Below, piece after piece: positions 47,305-56,293 of a stretch of DNA of 64,000 nt (position 1 is the stretch's first letter; the number at the start of each line of letters is the position of its first letter). Under the pieces are notes generated by a model that was not told the DNA's origin, searched no databases, and saw only the letters and a program-made list of their open reading frames with translations. This DNA comes from Azophilus sp965214305 (GTDB taxonomy: Bacteria; Pseudomonadota; Gammaproteobacteria; Pseudomonadales; Azotimanducaceae), in the NCBI GenBank assembly GCA_965214305.1, contig OZ243949.1, forward strand, positions 1,302,001 to 1,366,000, written 5' to 3'. A program made the position numbers and the translations under genes.

Positions 47305-48558
47305 TCATACCGGCCATTCGACATGAACTCGGCGCGGGCCATGGAAGCTGATATTGGGCAGGTAATCGAAATGCTGGCCCGCGGCGAGCCGCATCCCGGG
47401 CAGGCGGCGGCTTAGGATTTCCAACGTAAGCCGGGCTTCCATTTGCGCCAGCGTCGCGCCGATGCAGTGATGGATGCCGGTGCCGAAGGAAAGATGCCTG
47501 CCGGCATTGTGCCTCGCTATATCCAATCGTTCGGGATCGTCAAACACCTCATCATCGCGGTTGGCGGCGCCGAGCAGCAATAGCAACTCGGCGTTGGCGG
47601 GCACCTTCACGCCGGCAATTTCCATCTCGCGCTTCGCCTTTCGGCGCCAGCTAATCACCGAGGAGTCATAGCGCAGGATTTCCTGAACGGCACCGGGGAT
47701 CAAGGCCGGCTCAGCGACGAGCCGCTCCCATGACTGCCGATGCCGGAGCAGCTGAATGATGCTGTTACCCAGCAAACTGGCGGTTGTTTCGTGGCCAGCG
47801 GTAAAGAAAGCGAAAAGGATGCTGGCGATCAGGTCAAGGCTCAGGATCTCGTCGTCGCCAGCCCGCACCCGCAACAGTTCGCTGGTCAGATCATCAGCGG
47901 GACGGACGAGACGCTCATCCACCAACCCCCGGCACAGGCTGAAAAAGCCCGCAAGGCCGGCTGCAAGCCGGGTTTGGGCGTCATCAGCGGGCCGCCCCCA
48001 AACAAACAGGATGCGGTTTTTTGCGCCCTCCTTGATCGCCGGTGCCTGCTCATCGGGAAAACCCAGCAGCTTCAATATAACGTAAGCCGGCAAATCGAAG
48101 AGCACCTCCGCCATGAGGTCGGCCTTGCCCTCTTGCTGGAATTGATCCACAGCGCCGTTCAGCATGGCGCTCACATAAGGCTCCAAGCCGGCTATGCGGC
48201 GCGGGGAAAACGCCTTGACAACACTCTGCCGGGTTTGGGTGTGTTGCGGACGATCCGCATTGCCTAGCGCCGGCACAACATTCCAGCCGCCATCCGCGAG
48301 CGCCCGGCGGGCCGCTTCGCAAAGCGGATGAATGGGCGTGATGGTATTTTGCGCCGAATAATTTTCGTGATCCCTGAGCACCCGCTTCACATCCTGATAG
48401 CGGCTGACCACCCAGTGACCGATATCCTTCGCGAAAAAGACCGGCGCTTCCCGCCGCAGGTGCTTGAAAAAAGGATAGGGATCGGATAATTGCGGCTCGC
48501 GGAACAAGTCGAACCGGCTGCCGGACAGCGTTGTGTTTCCGTTGGCGGCTGCTACCAT
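47305..48558 (-). CDS. Cytochrome P450
   Basis: Soluble bacterial P450 of 417 residues. The I-helix motif is FFTAGHETTASLLG, the ExxR helix appears as VQEILRYDS, and the haem loop is SFGTGIHHCIGATLAQME with the axial Cys. The N-terminus SDPYPFFKHLRREAPVFF is typical of class I enzymes that depend on ferredoxin and reductase, none of which is in the window. It is divergent from a CobW-type GTPase with about 58 bases between starts. Its stop is followed by the island repeat, so it may once have led directly into the operon at 36165. Confidence 0.93.
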   Translation of the reverse strand: MVAAANGNTTLSGSRFDLFREPQLSDPYPFFKHLRREAPVFFAKDIGHWVVSRYQDVKRVLRDHENYSAQNTITPIHPLCEAARRALADGGWNVVPALGNADRPQHTQTRQSVVKAFSPRRIAGLEPYVSAMLNGAVDQFQQEGKADLMAEVLFDLPAYVILKLLGFPDEQAPAIKEGAKNRILFVWGRPADDAQTRLAAGLAGFFSLCRGLVDERLVRPADDLTSELLRVRAGDDEILSLDLIASILFAFFTAGHETTASLLGNSIIQLLRHRQSWERLVAEPALIPGAVQEILRYDSSVISWRRKAKREMEIAGVKVPANAELLLLLGAANRDDEVFDDPERLDIARHNAGRHLSFGTGIHHCIGATLAQMEARLTLEILSRRLPGMRLAAGQHFDYLPNISFHGPRRVHVEWPV

Positions 48559-48616
48559 AATTACTGCTCGTCAACGCGGCGAGCGCGGGTGCAAGCGATT
48601 AAGAACGCACTTTCCC

Positions 48617-49618
48617 ATGAGCAAGGACCGAATCCCGATAAACATGATAACCGGCTTCCTCGGGAGTGGAAAGACAACGGTCCTGAACCAGTTGCTTGCT
48701 TCGCCCGATTTGGCGGACACGGCCGTTCTGGTGAATGAATTCGGCGAAATCGGGATCGATCACCTGCTGGTGAAACCCATCGACGACGATATTTTCCTGC
48801 TGGAGTCGGGCTGCATCTGTTGCAGCGTCCGCGACGACTTCAGCGATTCTCTGCTCAGGCTTCATGCCAGGCGCGCGCAAGGCAGCATGCCGCCGTTCCA
48901 AAGGGTGCTGCTCGAAACCACGGGCATCGCCGACCCCATCGCCATCAGCGAGTTGGTTCTGTCGGACAAGGCGATCATCCAGCGCTATGTTTGCCGAAAG
49001 ATCCTCACTGTTGTCGATGCGGTCCATGGGCAAAACAATCTCGACAGGCATATTGAGGCGGTTAAGCAAGTGAGCGTTGCGGACCACATCATCGTGTCGA
49101 AAACCGATCTTTGCGATGCGGCGCAACTACAGCGCATAGAAGAACGATTGCGCCGGTTGAACCCTCTGGCGGCGCGCTCCCGGTCCGGCCTCAAGCCGGT
49201 CGATCCCGGCATTCTGTCCAGCGCCGGCCCCGCAGTGACCAGTCGGGCAAGCCAGCAACTGCCTCGGCAAAACAGACCTGAGCAAGATGCGTCCTCATCG
49301 CCGCACGACCATCGCTTTGCCACGTTCTCCCTGCGCTGGCCTGAAGCCGTGGCCTGGGATGATTTCGTCGCCTGGCTGGAAGCGGTGCTCATTGCGCGCG
49401 GCGACAGCATCCATCGCGTGAAAGGGCTGCTGAATGTGGCGGGGGAGTCGCGCCCCTGGGTGATACAGGGCGTTCAGCATTCATTCTACGCGCCGCAAAA
49501 ACTGGATGGCTGGCCCTCGGGAGAGACAACGACAAGGCTGGTGTTCATCACCAGCGATTTCAGCAAGCGGGCCGTCCTCAATAGCTTGGAAGGCATCCTG
49601 GATGTATCGGCATGCTGA
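48617..49618 (+). CDS. CobW/COG0523-family GTPase metallochaperone
   Basis: 333 residues from the ATG at 48617. G1 motif ITGFLGSGKTTVLNQLL, switch region with LVNEFGEIGIDH, the metal-binding CxCC in LESGCICCSVRDD, and the G4 motif VSKTDLCD (SKxD). The C-terminal domain holds FATFSLRWPEAVAWDDFVAWL and GLLNVAGESRPWVIQGVQH. These proteins insert zinc, cobalt or iron into target enzymes; the His-rich stretch of zinc-type members is absent. Next to two P450 and several metal-dependent hydrolase genes it may supply metal to one of them. Upstream start codons in the frame are not supported by homology. Confidence 0.9.
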   Translation: MSKDRIPINMITGFLGSGKTTVLNQLLASPDLADTAVLVNEFGEIGIDHLLVKPIDDDIFLLESGCICCSVRDDFSDSLLRLHARRAQGSMPPFQRVLLETTGIADPIAISELVLSDKAIIQRYVCRKILTVVDAVHGQNNLDRHIEAVKQVSVADHIIVSKTDLCDAAQLQRIEERLRRLNPLAARSRSGLKPVDPGILSSAGPAVTSRASQQLPRQNRPEQDASSSPHDHRFATFSLRWPEAVAWDDFVAWLEAVLIARGDSIHRVKGLLNVAGESRPWVIQGVQHSFYAPQKLDGWPSGETTTRLVFITSDFSKRAVLNSLEGILDVSAC

Positions 49619-49628
49619 ACGGGCAACC

Positions 49629-49758
49629 GCTAGCCCGCATATTGCACCAAGGGGCGCGTTCCGCAATAGGCGGGAAGCGGGCATTCCGGGCATCAGCCAT
49701 TGACTAATCGGCAAAACAAGGAAGGTAGCAAGCGGCTTGGTGCAATATGCGGGCTAGC
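49629..49758. repeat. Perfect 23-bp inverted repeat with 84-base loop
   Basis: Left arm 49629-49651 begins GCTAGCCCGCATATTGCACC. Right arm 49736-49758 is its exact reverse complement. The arms enclose 84 bases just after the CobW stop, and the right arm overlaps the N-terminal codons of the next open frame. It could be a terminator-like hairpin, an invertible or excised element, or a relic of an inverted duplication. Confidence 0.7.
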
Positions 49759-50506
49759 CCAATACCGGGAAAACGGCGTGGCGGTCAGCCCGGTGACGCC
49801 CGTGGAGGACTATCTTCCGTTCCTGCGCGAGCAGTTGGCGGCCATCTATCGTTCCGCAAGGAAAGTGCGGCCATGGCTGCTATGGGAGCTGCATAACCCT
49901 TGGAGCCGCTCGGCCTCCGTTGCGGATAGCTGGAAGTTCCTGGAGTTATGCCAATCGAAAGCGTTGCTGTCGCTTATCACGCCGTTCATCGGCAAGGATA
50001 TTATCCTGTTCGACAGCCAGTTCTCGCCGGACTTGGGCGCAGCGGGCAAGCCATCGTTGCAAAACGACCGGCTGCGCTGTCCGGCGGAGCCTCTTCGGGG
50101 GCTGGTCGTGCGCATACCCTTCGCGGGGCCGGCCAATAAGGGCGCAAAATTCATCTGCAAGGCGGATCAGCCCAAAAGCCAGACGGTCGAATATGGCGTC
50201 GGCAGCATCATCTGCCACAACATGGACTTGGATTACCAAGTGATTGCCAAACCTGGATGCGCACAACAACCCTTCGAGTACGTGATTCGCTACTTTCCCG
50301 CCACTTCCCTTTACCTACGCGACCCAACGGCAAAGCACCACAGCCGGCTGACGGAACGCCTCCCCCTGCTCAACTACGCCCAAATGCCGCTGTGGCTGGT
50401 GCAGGGCGAGGACAAGGCCGGCAACGATTTCGCCACCGGCTTCCAGCCTAGGGCGGGGAGGTGGATTGGTCGTCCCGATCCTCCCGTATCAGCAGCGTCA
50501 GGATGA
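49700..50506 (+). CDS. Hypothetical protein, possibly phytanoyl-CoA-dioxygenase-like
   Basis: 268 residues as drawn from TTG 49700. The convincing sequence begins near residue 22 with QYRENGVAVSPVTPVEDYLP, and a GTG in that part may be the true start. LLSLITPFIGKDIILFDSQF and a later GSIICHNMDLDYQV with a basic FEYVIRYFPATSLYLRD resemble the layout of phytanoyl-CoA-dioxygenase-like oxygenases, but the HxD metal motif is not obvious. Function is open. Its first codons overlap the right arm of the 23-bp inverted repeat, so the 5' end may have been rearranged. The 3' end overlaps the DUF2165 gene on the opposite strand by 59 bases. Confidence 0.5.
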   Translation: MTNRQNKEGSKRLGAICGLAQYRENGVAVSPVTPVEDYLPFLREQLAAIYRSARKVRPWLLWELHNPWSRSASVADSWKFLELCQSKALLSLITPFIGKDIILFDSQFSPDLGAAGKPSLQNDRLRCPAEPLRGLVVRIPFAGPANKGAKFICKADQPKSQTVEYGVGSIICHNMDLDYQVIAKPGCAQQPFEYVIRYFPATSLYLRDPTAKHHSRLTERLPLLNYAQMPLWLVQGEDKAGNDFATGFQPRAGRWIGRPDPPVSAASG

Positions 50507-50957
50507 AAAAAAAGCAGGCGGCGAAAAGGAAAGCCGGCTGTTGCGCGTTCCAGTCCTCCGATTGCCACATCAGGAACCATTCGCCCGCAAGCACCACAAA
50601 GCCGGTAAACCAAAGCAAAACGCCTAAAGTGAGGGCCAGGATCGCCTTTTTCTTCCGCCGGTTGAATTCGGCGGCGTTGCGGCGCGCCTGCCACAGCTCA
50701 AAGGCGCCCCAAAAGCCCAGCAGCGCGATGGCGATTTCAGTGGCGATGATGAGCCAGTAGGCCAGATGGTGCAGCCATGGCGTTGTCACCGCGCGCCACA
50801 TGGAATTGTTGCCGGGAAACACGCTGTCCATCGACATTACATGCCGCACCCCGGCAAAGTTGATTTGATAATCCAGCATATTGTTGATGCCGACGAGGGC
50901 AGCGAACAATGCGGCTGAAAACACAAACAGGACTTTGCTGATCCTGATAATCAACAT
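50448..50957 (-). CDS. DUF2165-family small integral membrane protein (second copy)
   Basis: 169 residues from the ATG at 50957; upstream frame to 51281 is not supported. Four hydrophobic segments, with VGINNMLDYQINFAGVRHV after the first, the WRAVTTPWLHHLAYWLIIA loop and VVLAGEWFLMWQSEDWN. It corresponds position by position to the copy at 9892-10452, but is strongly diverged. It lies between an oxygenase-like gene and a P450 gene. The recurrent pairing with oxidative genes hints at a shared role, unknown at present. Confidence 0.78.
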   Translation of the reverse strand: MLIIRISKVLFVFSAALFAALVGINNMLDYQINFAGVRHVMSMDSVFPGNNSMWRAVTTPWLHHLAYWLIIATEIAIALLGFWGAFELWQARRNAAEFNRRKKKAILALTLGVLLWFTGFVVLAGEWFLMWQSEDWNAQQPAFLFAACFFFILTLLIREDRDDQSTSPP

Positions 50958-51124
50958 GGTTCCCCCCACCCTTTGCGGGTACAGATGCCACGCTTGGTGC
51001 AAGCGCCCCGAAAAACCGCGCACCCGCAACTCTAATGGAAACGCGCCACCGCAGCGAGCATGGCCAGTGATTTCGCCATTATTGACGGCCGCGGCAACGC
51101 GGCATTGCATCAGGCGGCGGCGGT

Positions 51125-52465
51125 TCAGGCGAAGGTTAGATTCAGTCGCAAGATTCCCAGCATGATGCCGGGTTGATGCAGAAAGTCGTTGTCTTCGGCG
51201 TAGGCGAAGCGGCCCACCCGGTCGAGCAAGGTATTCCAAGCCACCGTTTGCTCCAAGCGGGAGACATGCGCGCCCGGGCAAACCCGCGGACCCTGGGAGA
51301 AGGTCAGATGGCGGGTTCCGGCCCGTCGGTCGAGTTTCAGTTGCTGGGCCTCATCCCATTCCCTGGGGTCGATATTGGCCGCCGCCCAGCGCAGATGGAG
51401 GTAGGAACCCTTGGCGACCTTGACACCCTGGAAGACTTCATCCCGGCTGGTAATGCGGGTGGATAGGCCCTGGGTTGGCGAGCGCAGGCGCATACCCTCC
51501 TCGGTGAAGGCCCGCACCTTGGAGCGGTCCGCCTTCAGTTCATCCCAAACACCGTCGCGTTCAATCAGCAACCGCATCTGTTCGGCCAGCGCATACTGCG
51601 TGGTTTCCAAACCGCCAATGACCATTGCGTAGACGATGCCGTTAATTTCCAAATCGGTCAGCTTGCGCTTGAGCGGCGAATACTCCACCTGGGTCAGGAA
51701 GGAAATCATGTCTTCCGCCGGGTTCCGGCGTTTCTCGCGAATCAAATCGTTGGTGTATTGCTTGAACTCATCAAGCACCAGGGCTTGGCTTTTGGTCTCT
51801 TCCTCGTTGAGTAGGTTGTTGTGCTTGCGCCCGTAAACAAAGGCTTTCACGGTGCCGTCGCCGAAATATTTGAGGAGTTTGAGGTCGGCTAAGGGCCAGC
51901 CGAGGACATTCGCCATCACTGCATGCGGCAGCGGTTGGGCAAACTCGGAGACAAACTCCACCGCCCCCCGATCAATCCAACGATCCACAAGCTCATTGGC
52001 CACGCGCTCGACCATTTCCCGGTTGCGGACGGCACCGGGGCCAACCCAGGGATCGGTGAGTTCCTGCCGGTGTGAGCGCCACAATTCGGGATTCGGCCGC
52101 AGGGTGGCCATGGATGCGACCAAGGTGCTGATGTTGGGTATCTCGAAGGGGTCGTCGCCGTTGTTGGCGGCCTCAATTACTGCCTTGAGCACCACGCTGG
52201 TGAGGACGGGGAAGCGTTCCTCATCGCGCACCACGAGAGCGATGTCTTCGTGCCTGGAAAGAATGAAGGCATCGGTGCCCGGTGCGAAGCCTTCGCCTGG
52301 AATCCGATGTACCGGAGCCTCGGCATGGAGGATGTCGTAAGCCTCGTACCAGTATTCCTGGGCGCCGGGCGCGAACAGGTCCACATCGTCGAGACGCACC
52401 GGGCAGCACACCGCGCCCAATTCTTGATTGGGTTGCTTTGCTCGCACGCTCTTCCCCCTTGGCAA
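51125..52465 (-). CDS. Cytochrome P450 (second, divergent)
   Basis: 446 residues. The I-helix reads YAMVIGGLETTQYALAEQM, the K-helix ExxR is in FTEEGMRLRSPTQG, and the haem loop is LTFSQGPRVCPGAHVSRLEQ. It has FSQGPRVCPG instead of FGxGxHxCxG; the axial Cys and following PG are present. It is distinct from the 47305 enzyme. No ferredoxin or reductase gene is adjacent. It and agmatine deiminase are separated by about 270 bases with large hairpins. The substrate is unknown; long substrate-access segments at the N-terminus suggest a bulky one, but that is inference. Confidence 0.9.
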   Translation of the reverse strand: MPRGKSVRAKQPNQELGAVCCPVRLDDVDLFAPGAQEYWYEAYDILHAEAPVHRIPGEGFAPGTDAFILSRHEDIALVVRDEERFPVLTSVVLKAVIEAANNGDDPFEIPNISTLVASMATLRPNPELWRSHRQELTDPWVGPGAVRNREMVERVANELVDRWIDRGAVEFVSEFAQPLPHAVMANVLGWPLADLKLLKYFGDGTVKAFVYGRKHNNLLNEEETKSQALVLDEFKQYTNDLIREKRRNPAEDMISFLTQVEYSPLKRKLTDLEINGIVYAMVIGGLETTQYALAEQMRLLIERDGVWDELKADRSKVRAFTEEGMRLRSPTQGLSTRITSRDEVFQGVKVAKGSYLHLRWAAANIDPREWDEAQQLKLDRRAGTRHLTFSQGPRVCPGAHVSRLEQTVAWNTLLDRVGRFAYAEDNDFLHQPGIMLGILRLNLTFA

Positions 52466-52549
52466 ATCCTAAGGGGGCATCCTATCTCGCCCGAATGCGG
52501 CGATGCAATGCGCCTTGCGGGCCGTCATACATAGCCTCAACTCTATGGA

Positions 52550-52651
52550 GCGGGCTCTCAAGCCCGCCATTCTGTGGCGAGTGGGCCTGTACGGCTTCCC
52601 TAGCGGCGCGGGGCACCATTTTCCTGCTAGGAGCTAAGCCGCAGGCCCACT
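52550..52651. repeat. Two strong hairpins, one with a long bulged stem
   Basis: Hairpin 1 (52550-52568): GCGGGCT, 5-base loop, AGCCCGC. Hairpin 2 (52581-52651): AGTGGGCCTG pairs with CAGGCCCACT, a TA bulge follows, then CGGCTT pairs with AAGCCG and, inside, CCTAGC with GCTAGG around a 20-base loop. They lie between the 3' end of agmatine deiminase and the start of the P450 on the minus strand. They could be a terminator without a T-run, a processing site, a structured RNA or a dispersed repeat. Confidence 0.55.
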
Positions 52652-52737
52652 CTCATCCCAGGCATCCGGTACTGTTCCCTGTATCGGCGGCATGCAAGGA
52701 AGTTGGCGCAGCGGCAAGCGAATGCAATGGGTGCGTT

Positions 52738-53763
52738 TTAGGCGGGCTGCTGTTGCGTTATGCAGTGTATGCCGCCGCCGCCGGGGGCGATATCAGTCAC
52801 GTCCACGGCCACTAGGCTATGTTTCGGGAATAGTTTGCGCACCATGTCTTGGGCACCTTGATCCGTGTGCGTGGCAAAGCTTGGAAAAACGATGCCGCCA
52901 TTGGCGATATAGAAGTTGACGTAGGAGCGGCAATAGATCTCGGTGGTCGATTCGGCGTCAAAGGCCTCCTCGATGGGAACCAGTTCGAGCTTTCTGCCCT
53001 TGGCGTCCGTTGCTCGCCGCAAGGCTTGCCAATTCTCGTGCAGGCACTTCCGGCGTTCCGGCAAGGCTTGTGTACCCACCGCGCACAACACCAGGCCGGG
53101 TTTCGCGAAACAGGCCAGGGTGTCGATGTGTCCATCGGTTTCTCGGTCTTCGGGGTCACCGGGCACCCAAATGACCTTGGTTGCGCCCAAGGCGTCGCAC
53201 AGTATCCGTTCGGCATCCGGCTTGCTGAGACCGGGGTTGCGGTTGGCGTTTAGGATGCACTGTTCGCTGGTTATGACGGTTCCCTCGCCATCCACCGCAA
53301 TGGCGCCGCCTTCCAAAAAAATGTTGGCTGAAAACGTGCGTATGCCCAGGGTTTCCGCAATCCGGTGCCCCAAGGCCGAGTCGTTTTGATGAGGCTCGTA
53401 TTTCCGGCCCCAAGCGTTGAACTGGAACACCGAGGCGGCCAGTTCATGGCCGGCCTTTACGAATGTGGGCCCGCTGTCCCGCGCCCAGGAATCATCCAGG
53501 GGCACGATGAAATAATCGATGTCGTTACCGCACTGCGCCCTGGCACCGGCAAGCGCCTCCTCGCAAACCAGCATGGTTACCGGCTCGAAGCGGCGAATGG
53601 CTTTGGCAACATTGGCATAGGCGGCTTGTGTCCGGCCAAGGTCGGGCCATATGTAGTCGGTACGATGCGGCCATTGCATCCAGCAACGCCGATGCGGTTC
53701 CCATTCCGCGGGCATATGAAAGCCGGCGGCTTTGGCATTGGTGGCACGACTGATTGGGTTCAC
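52738..53763 (-). CDS. aguA: Agmatine deiminase
   Basis: Guanidine-modifying enzyme that converts agmatine to N-carbamoylputrescine and ammonia. 341 residues from the GTG at 53763 (start of VNPISRATNAKAAGFHMPAE), which overlaps the aguB stop in a GTGA junction. Signature segments: HRRCWMQWPHRTDYI, PLDDSWARDSGPTF, LEGGAIAVDGEGTVITSEQC, DTDGHIDTLACF-like ETDGHIDTLACFAKPG, and the catalytic Cys in PGGGGIHCITQQ at the very end. The frame is open 167 codons upstream, but that is antisense-like sequence from the amidase gene. The next step is encoded by the upstream aguB gene. Confidence 0.93.
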   Translation of the reverse strand: MNPISRATNAKAAGFHMPAEWEPHRRCWMQWPHRTDYIWPDLGRTQAAYANVAKAIRRFEPVTMLVCEEALAGARAQCGNDIDYFIVPLDDSWARDSGPTFVKAGHELAASVFQFNAWGRKYEPHQNDSALGHRIAETLGIRTFSANIFLEGGAIAVDGEGTVITSEQCILNANRNPGLSKPDAERILCDALGATKVIWVPGDPEDRETDGHIDTLACFAKPGLVLCAVGTQALPERRKCLHENWQALRRATDAKGRKLELVPIEEAFDAESTTEIYCRSYVNFYIANGGIVFPSFATHTDQGAQDMVRKLFPKHSLVAVDVTDIAPGGGGIHCITQQQPA

Positions 53764-54683
53764 TTTGTGGTTCCGCCCTGTTGGACTAGCGGGGAGACTC
53801 CGCCACCGGTGCTTGGCCTGTGGCCGTCCATGGTTAGCAGGGATCCGTACAGATCGGGGCGCCGGTCTCGGAACAGGCCCCAGTTCACCCGCTCCCGGTC
53901 GATGGCATCGAGGTCGAAGGTCGCAAGGATTAGCTCGCGCTCGCCACGACTCGCCGCGGCAACGATGGCGCCCGTGTAATCGGCGATGAACGAGCTGCCG
54001 TAGAAGCGGACTTTGCAGGACGACCCCTGTTCCTCGCCAATACGATTCGAGGCGATCACCGGCGTCAGGTTCGCCGCCGCGTGGCCCTGCATCACGCGCT
54101 GCCAATGATCCTTGGAATCCAACTCGGGAAAAGCCGGTTCGGAACCGATGGCGGTGGGATAGAACAACAGTTCCGCGCCCTGCAACACCATCGAGCGCGC
54201 CGCCTCCGGGAACCATTGATCCCAACAAATGGCCGCGCCCAGGGCTGCGTATCGGGTTTGCCAAACCTGAAACCCGGAATCGCCCGGCGTAAAATAGAAC
54301 TTCTCCTGATAACCCACCGAATTCGGAATGTGGGATTTTCGGTAAACGCCGACTGTGGTGCCATCGGCGTCCAGCATCGCCAACGAGTTGTAGAACGCCC
54401 GGCCCGCCCGCTCGAAAAAACTGATGGGCAATACCACCGCCAATTCGCGGGCCAGTGCTCCGAACCGTTTGAGCAGGGCGTTGTTTTCGCGTTCCGCGGC
54501 CAGCGCAAAGTGGTCACCATCCTGGTCTTTGCAGAAATACGGAGCCTCGAACAATTCCTGAAGCAAAACGATTTGGGCACCCTGGGCGGCCGCTTCCCGC
54601 ACCAATTGCTCGGCCTCGCCAAGCGTGTGCTCCCGATCCCAGGAACAAGCCATCTGCGTGGCCGCGACGGTTACGTTTCTCAT
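53760..54683 (-). CDS. aguB: N-carbamoylputrescine amidase
   Basis: Nitrilase-superfamily enzyme that hydrolyses N-carbamoylputrescine to putrescine, CO2 and ammonia. 307 residues from ATG 54683 (MRNVTVAATQMAC). Catalytic Glu in IVLLQELFEAPYF, Lys in YRKSHIPNSVGYQEK and Cys in AAICWDQWFPEAAR make the Glu-Lys-Cys triad; WDQWFPEAARSM is diagnostic for this subfamily. With aguA downstream it completes the agmatine-to-putrescine route, giving polyamine and nitrogen. It follows epmA by about 140 bases. Confidence 0.93.
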   Translation of the reverse strand: MRNVTVAATQMACSWDREHTLGEAEQLVREAAAQGAQIVLLQELFEAPYFCKDQDGDHFALAAERENNALLKRFGALARELAVVLPISFFERAGRAFYNSLAMLDADGTTVGVYRKSHIPNSVGYQEKFYFTPGDSGFQVWQTRYAALGAAICWDQWFPEAARSMVLQGAELLFYPTAIGSEPAFPELDSKDHWQRVMQGHAAANLTPVIASNRIGEEQGSSCKVRFYGSSFIADYTGAIVAAASRGERELILATFDLDAIDRERVNWGLFRDRRPDLYGSLLTMDGHRPSTGGGVSPLVQQGGTTK

Positions 54684-54822
54684 CAATCCAGCACCCACCT
54701 GGTTGGCCCGCAACGCTCAGCGTTGCCTTCGGCTATTTGCGATTCGAACCGGCATAGTGCGCTACCCTTCAGGCTACGACAACCGCACCATAGGCTTGCC
54801 CAGCTTAGGAGGCGGCGCCGGT

Positions 54823-55701
54823 TTACTGCTGGGCAAAGGGTACGACCTCACGAATGCTTGAAGCGCCCACCGCCAACATCAGCAGGCGATCAAGCCCCAA
54901 TGCCACGCCGGCACAATCCGGCAGGCCGTGCCGCATGGCCGCCAACAGGCGTTCGTCGGGTTCGACCAGAGTTTTGCCGAGGGTGCGGCGCATGTCGTTG
55001 TCCCGTTCCATGCGCACGCGCAACGCCTTCGCATCGGTCAGTTCGTGGTAGCCATTGGCCAATTCCAAGCCATCCACCACCAATTCGAAACGGGCCGCCA
55101 CCCTCGGGTTATTTGGCCGCAAGCGCGCCAAGGCTGCCTGGTCGGCGGGATAATCGGTGATGAAGACGCGGCCCGCATCGAGGTTTTTCAGTGCCTCAAC
55201 AAACCGCAAATCCGCATCCGTCGGACCATTCGGCCGCGTGGCCAGCAACTCGGCATGGGTGAGGCGGCGATAGTTCGCGGCGCCGAGCAAGATATCCACG
55301 AGACCGGCGACCTCATCCATCAGCGCCTGATCGTCAAAACCCAACCGGTACCACTCCAGCATGGTGAACTCGGTCAGGTGTAAGCGCCCGGATTCCTCCG
55401 CTCGATAGACGGGCCCGATTTGATAAATCGACGGCGCACCCGCCGCGAGCAGGCGCTTCATGTAGTACTCCGGCGAAGTCTGCAAATAGGCCCCGCTGGT
55501 GGTACACAAGCTTTCTATTTGCACATCGGATACGGTGGTTCGCCCCAATGTCGGGGTCTGCACCTCAAGTACGCCCCGGTTCGCGAAATATCGGCGAATT
55601 TTGCCCAGTACCGCTGCACGCGCCCTAAGGGTGTCGGCGGTGCAGGTGGGTTGCCAAGATGCCGATGCGGGTGGTTTGGGAGGGTTCGTCTTAGCCCGCA
55701 T
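54823..55701 (-). CDS. epmA: Elongation factor P (R)-beta-lysine ligase
   Basis: Class II lysyl-tRNA-synthetase-like enzyme that attaches beta-lysine to elongation factor P. 292 residues, somewhat shorter than the E. coli protein (325). Motif 2 is QIGPVYRAEESGRLHLTEFT, with EYYMKRLLAAGAPSIYQIG upstream, and motif 3 is VALGLDRLLMLAVGASSIRE. No anticodon-binding domain, as expected. It starts at ATG 55701 (MRAKTNPP). No efp gene is in the window. Between it and aguB the 140 bases include a perfect hairpin (GCAACGC/GCGTTGC). Confidence 0.95.
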   Translation of the reverse strand: MRAKTNPPKPPASASWQPTCTADTLRARAAVLGKIRRYFANRGVLEVQTPTLGRTTVSDVQIESLCTTSGAYLQTSPEYYMKRLLAAGAPSIYQIGPVYRAEESGRLHLTEFTMLEWYRLGFDDQALMDEVAGLVDILLGAANYRRLTHAELLATRPNGPTDADLRFVEALKNLDAGRVFITDYPADQAALARLRPNNPRVAARFELVVDGLELANGYHELTDAKALRVRMERDNDMRRTLGKTLVEPDERLLAAMRHGLPDCAGVALGLDRLLMLAVGASSIREVVPFAQQ

Positions 55702-55900
55702 ATCTCAACCACTTTCCGCCACGGGCACCGGAGCCTTCAGCCCGAGGCACGCAAGGGGATGCCTCTCCCATCCGCGTAGCCAGCCAGGACGGCACCTCGA
55801 CACCCTCGCGACGGCGGTTGGTGAGACATCCGTGCCCGTCATTTTGGCGGCGATTGGGGAAGTTGGCGCTGTGGATCGGCTTGCGAATTTTTCAGCGCCC

Positions 55901-56293
55901 TCACGAATTACCCGGCGGTGCCGGCCGCGTGACGAGAAAGACGGCAACCACGGCGAGCACAACGGCCTGGACCGCCAGCAACCAGCCCGGAACGCCCAAG
56001 ACCACCGACAATGCCAATACGAGCAAGATAGCCACGAGGGCGGATGCTTTGGCGCGGCCCGAAATCGCCTGATGTTCGCGCCAGTGCTGAATGGGCGGGC
56101 CGAGCATTGGATGATTGAGCAACCACCCATGCAACCGACGGGAGCCCCGGGAAAACAGATAGGCCGCCAAGATAAGGAAGGGCGTGGTCGGCAGCAGCGG
56201 CACCAGAATACCGACCACGCCAAGCCCAAGCGAGACCGTGCCGACCAGGGTCCATAGATGACGCCGCAGCATCCGCAAGGTCGGTTCGGACAT
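55901..56293 (-). CDS. YbaN/DUF454-family inner-membrane protein
   Basis: About 130 residues from the ATG at 56293 (MSEPTLRMLRRHLWTLVGTV). Two pairs of hydrophobic segments; the loop LVPLLPTTPFLILAAYLFSRG followed by LHGWLLNHPMLGP is the family signature. Function unknown. The upstream frame to 56353 has no support. It precedes epmA by about 200 bases of non-coding sequence on the same strand. Confidence 0.85.
   Translation of the reverse strand: MSEPTLRMLRRHLWTLVGTVSLGLGVVGILVPLLPTTPFLILAAYLFSRGSRRLHGWLLNHPMLGPPIQHWREHQAISGRAKASALVAILLVLALSVVLGVPGWLLAVQAVVLAVVAVFLVTRPAPPGNS

Noticed and set aside
53764..54264. 167-residue N-terminal extension of agmatine deiminase
   Set aside because: It overlaps the amidase gene in another frame and is Arg/Gly/Pro-rich; the GTGA overlap at 53760-53763 explains the start.
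54725..54800. tRNA-like sequence with GGTTCGAATC on the minus strand
   Set aside because: D-arm-like and T-arm-like bits are only a few bases apart, with no anticodon arm or acceptor pairing, so it is chance similarity.
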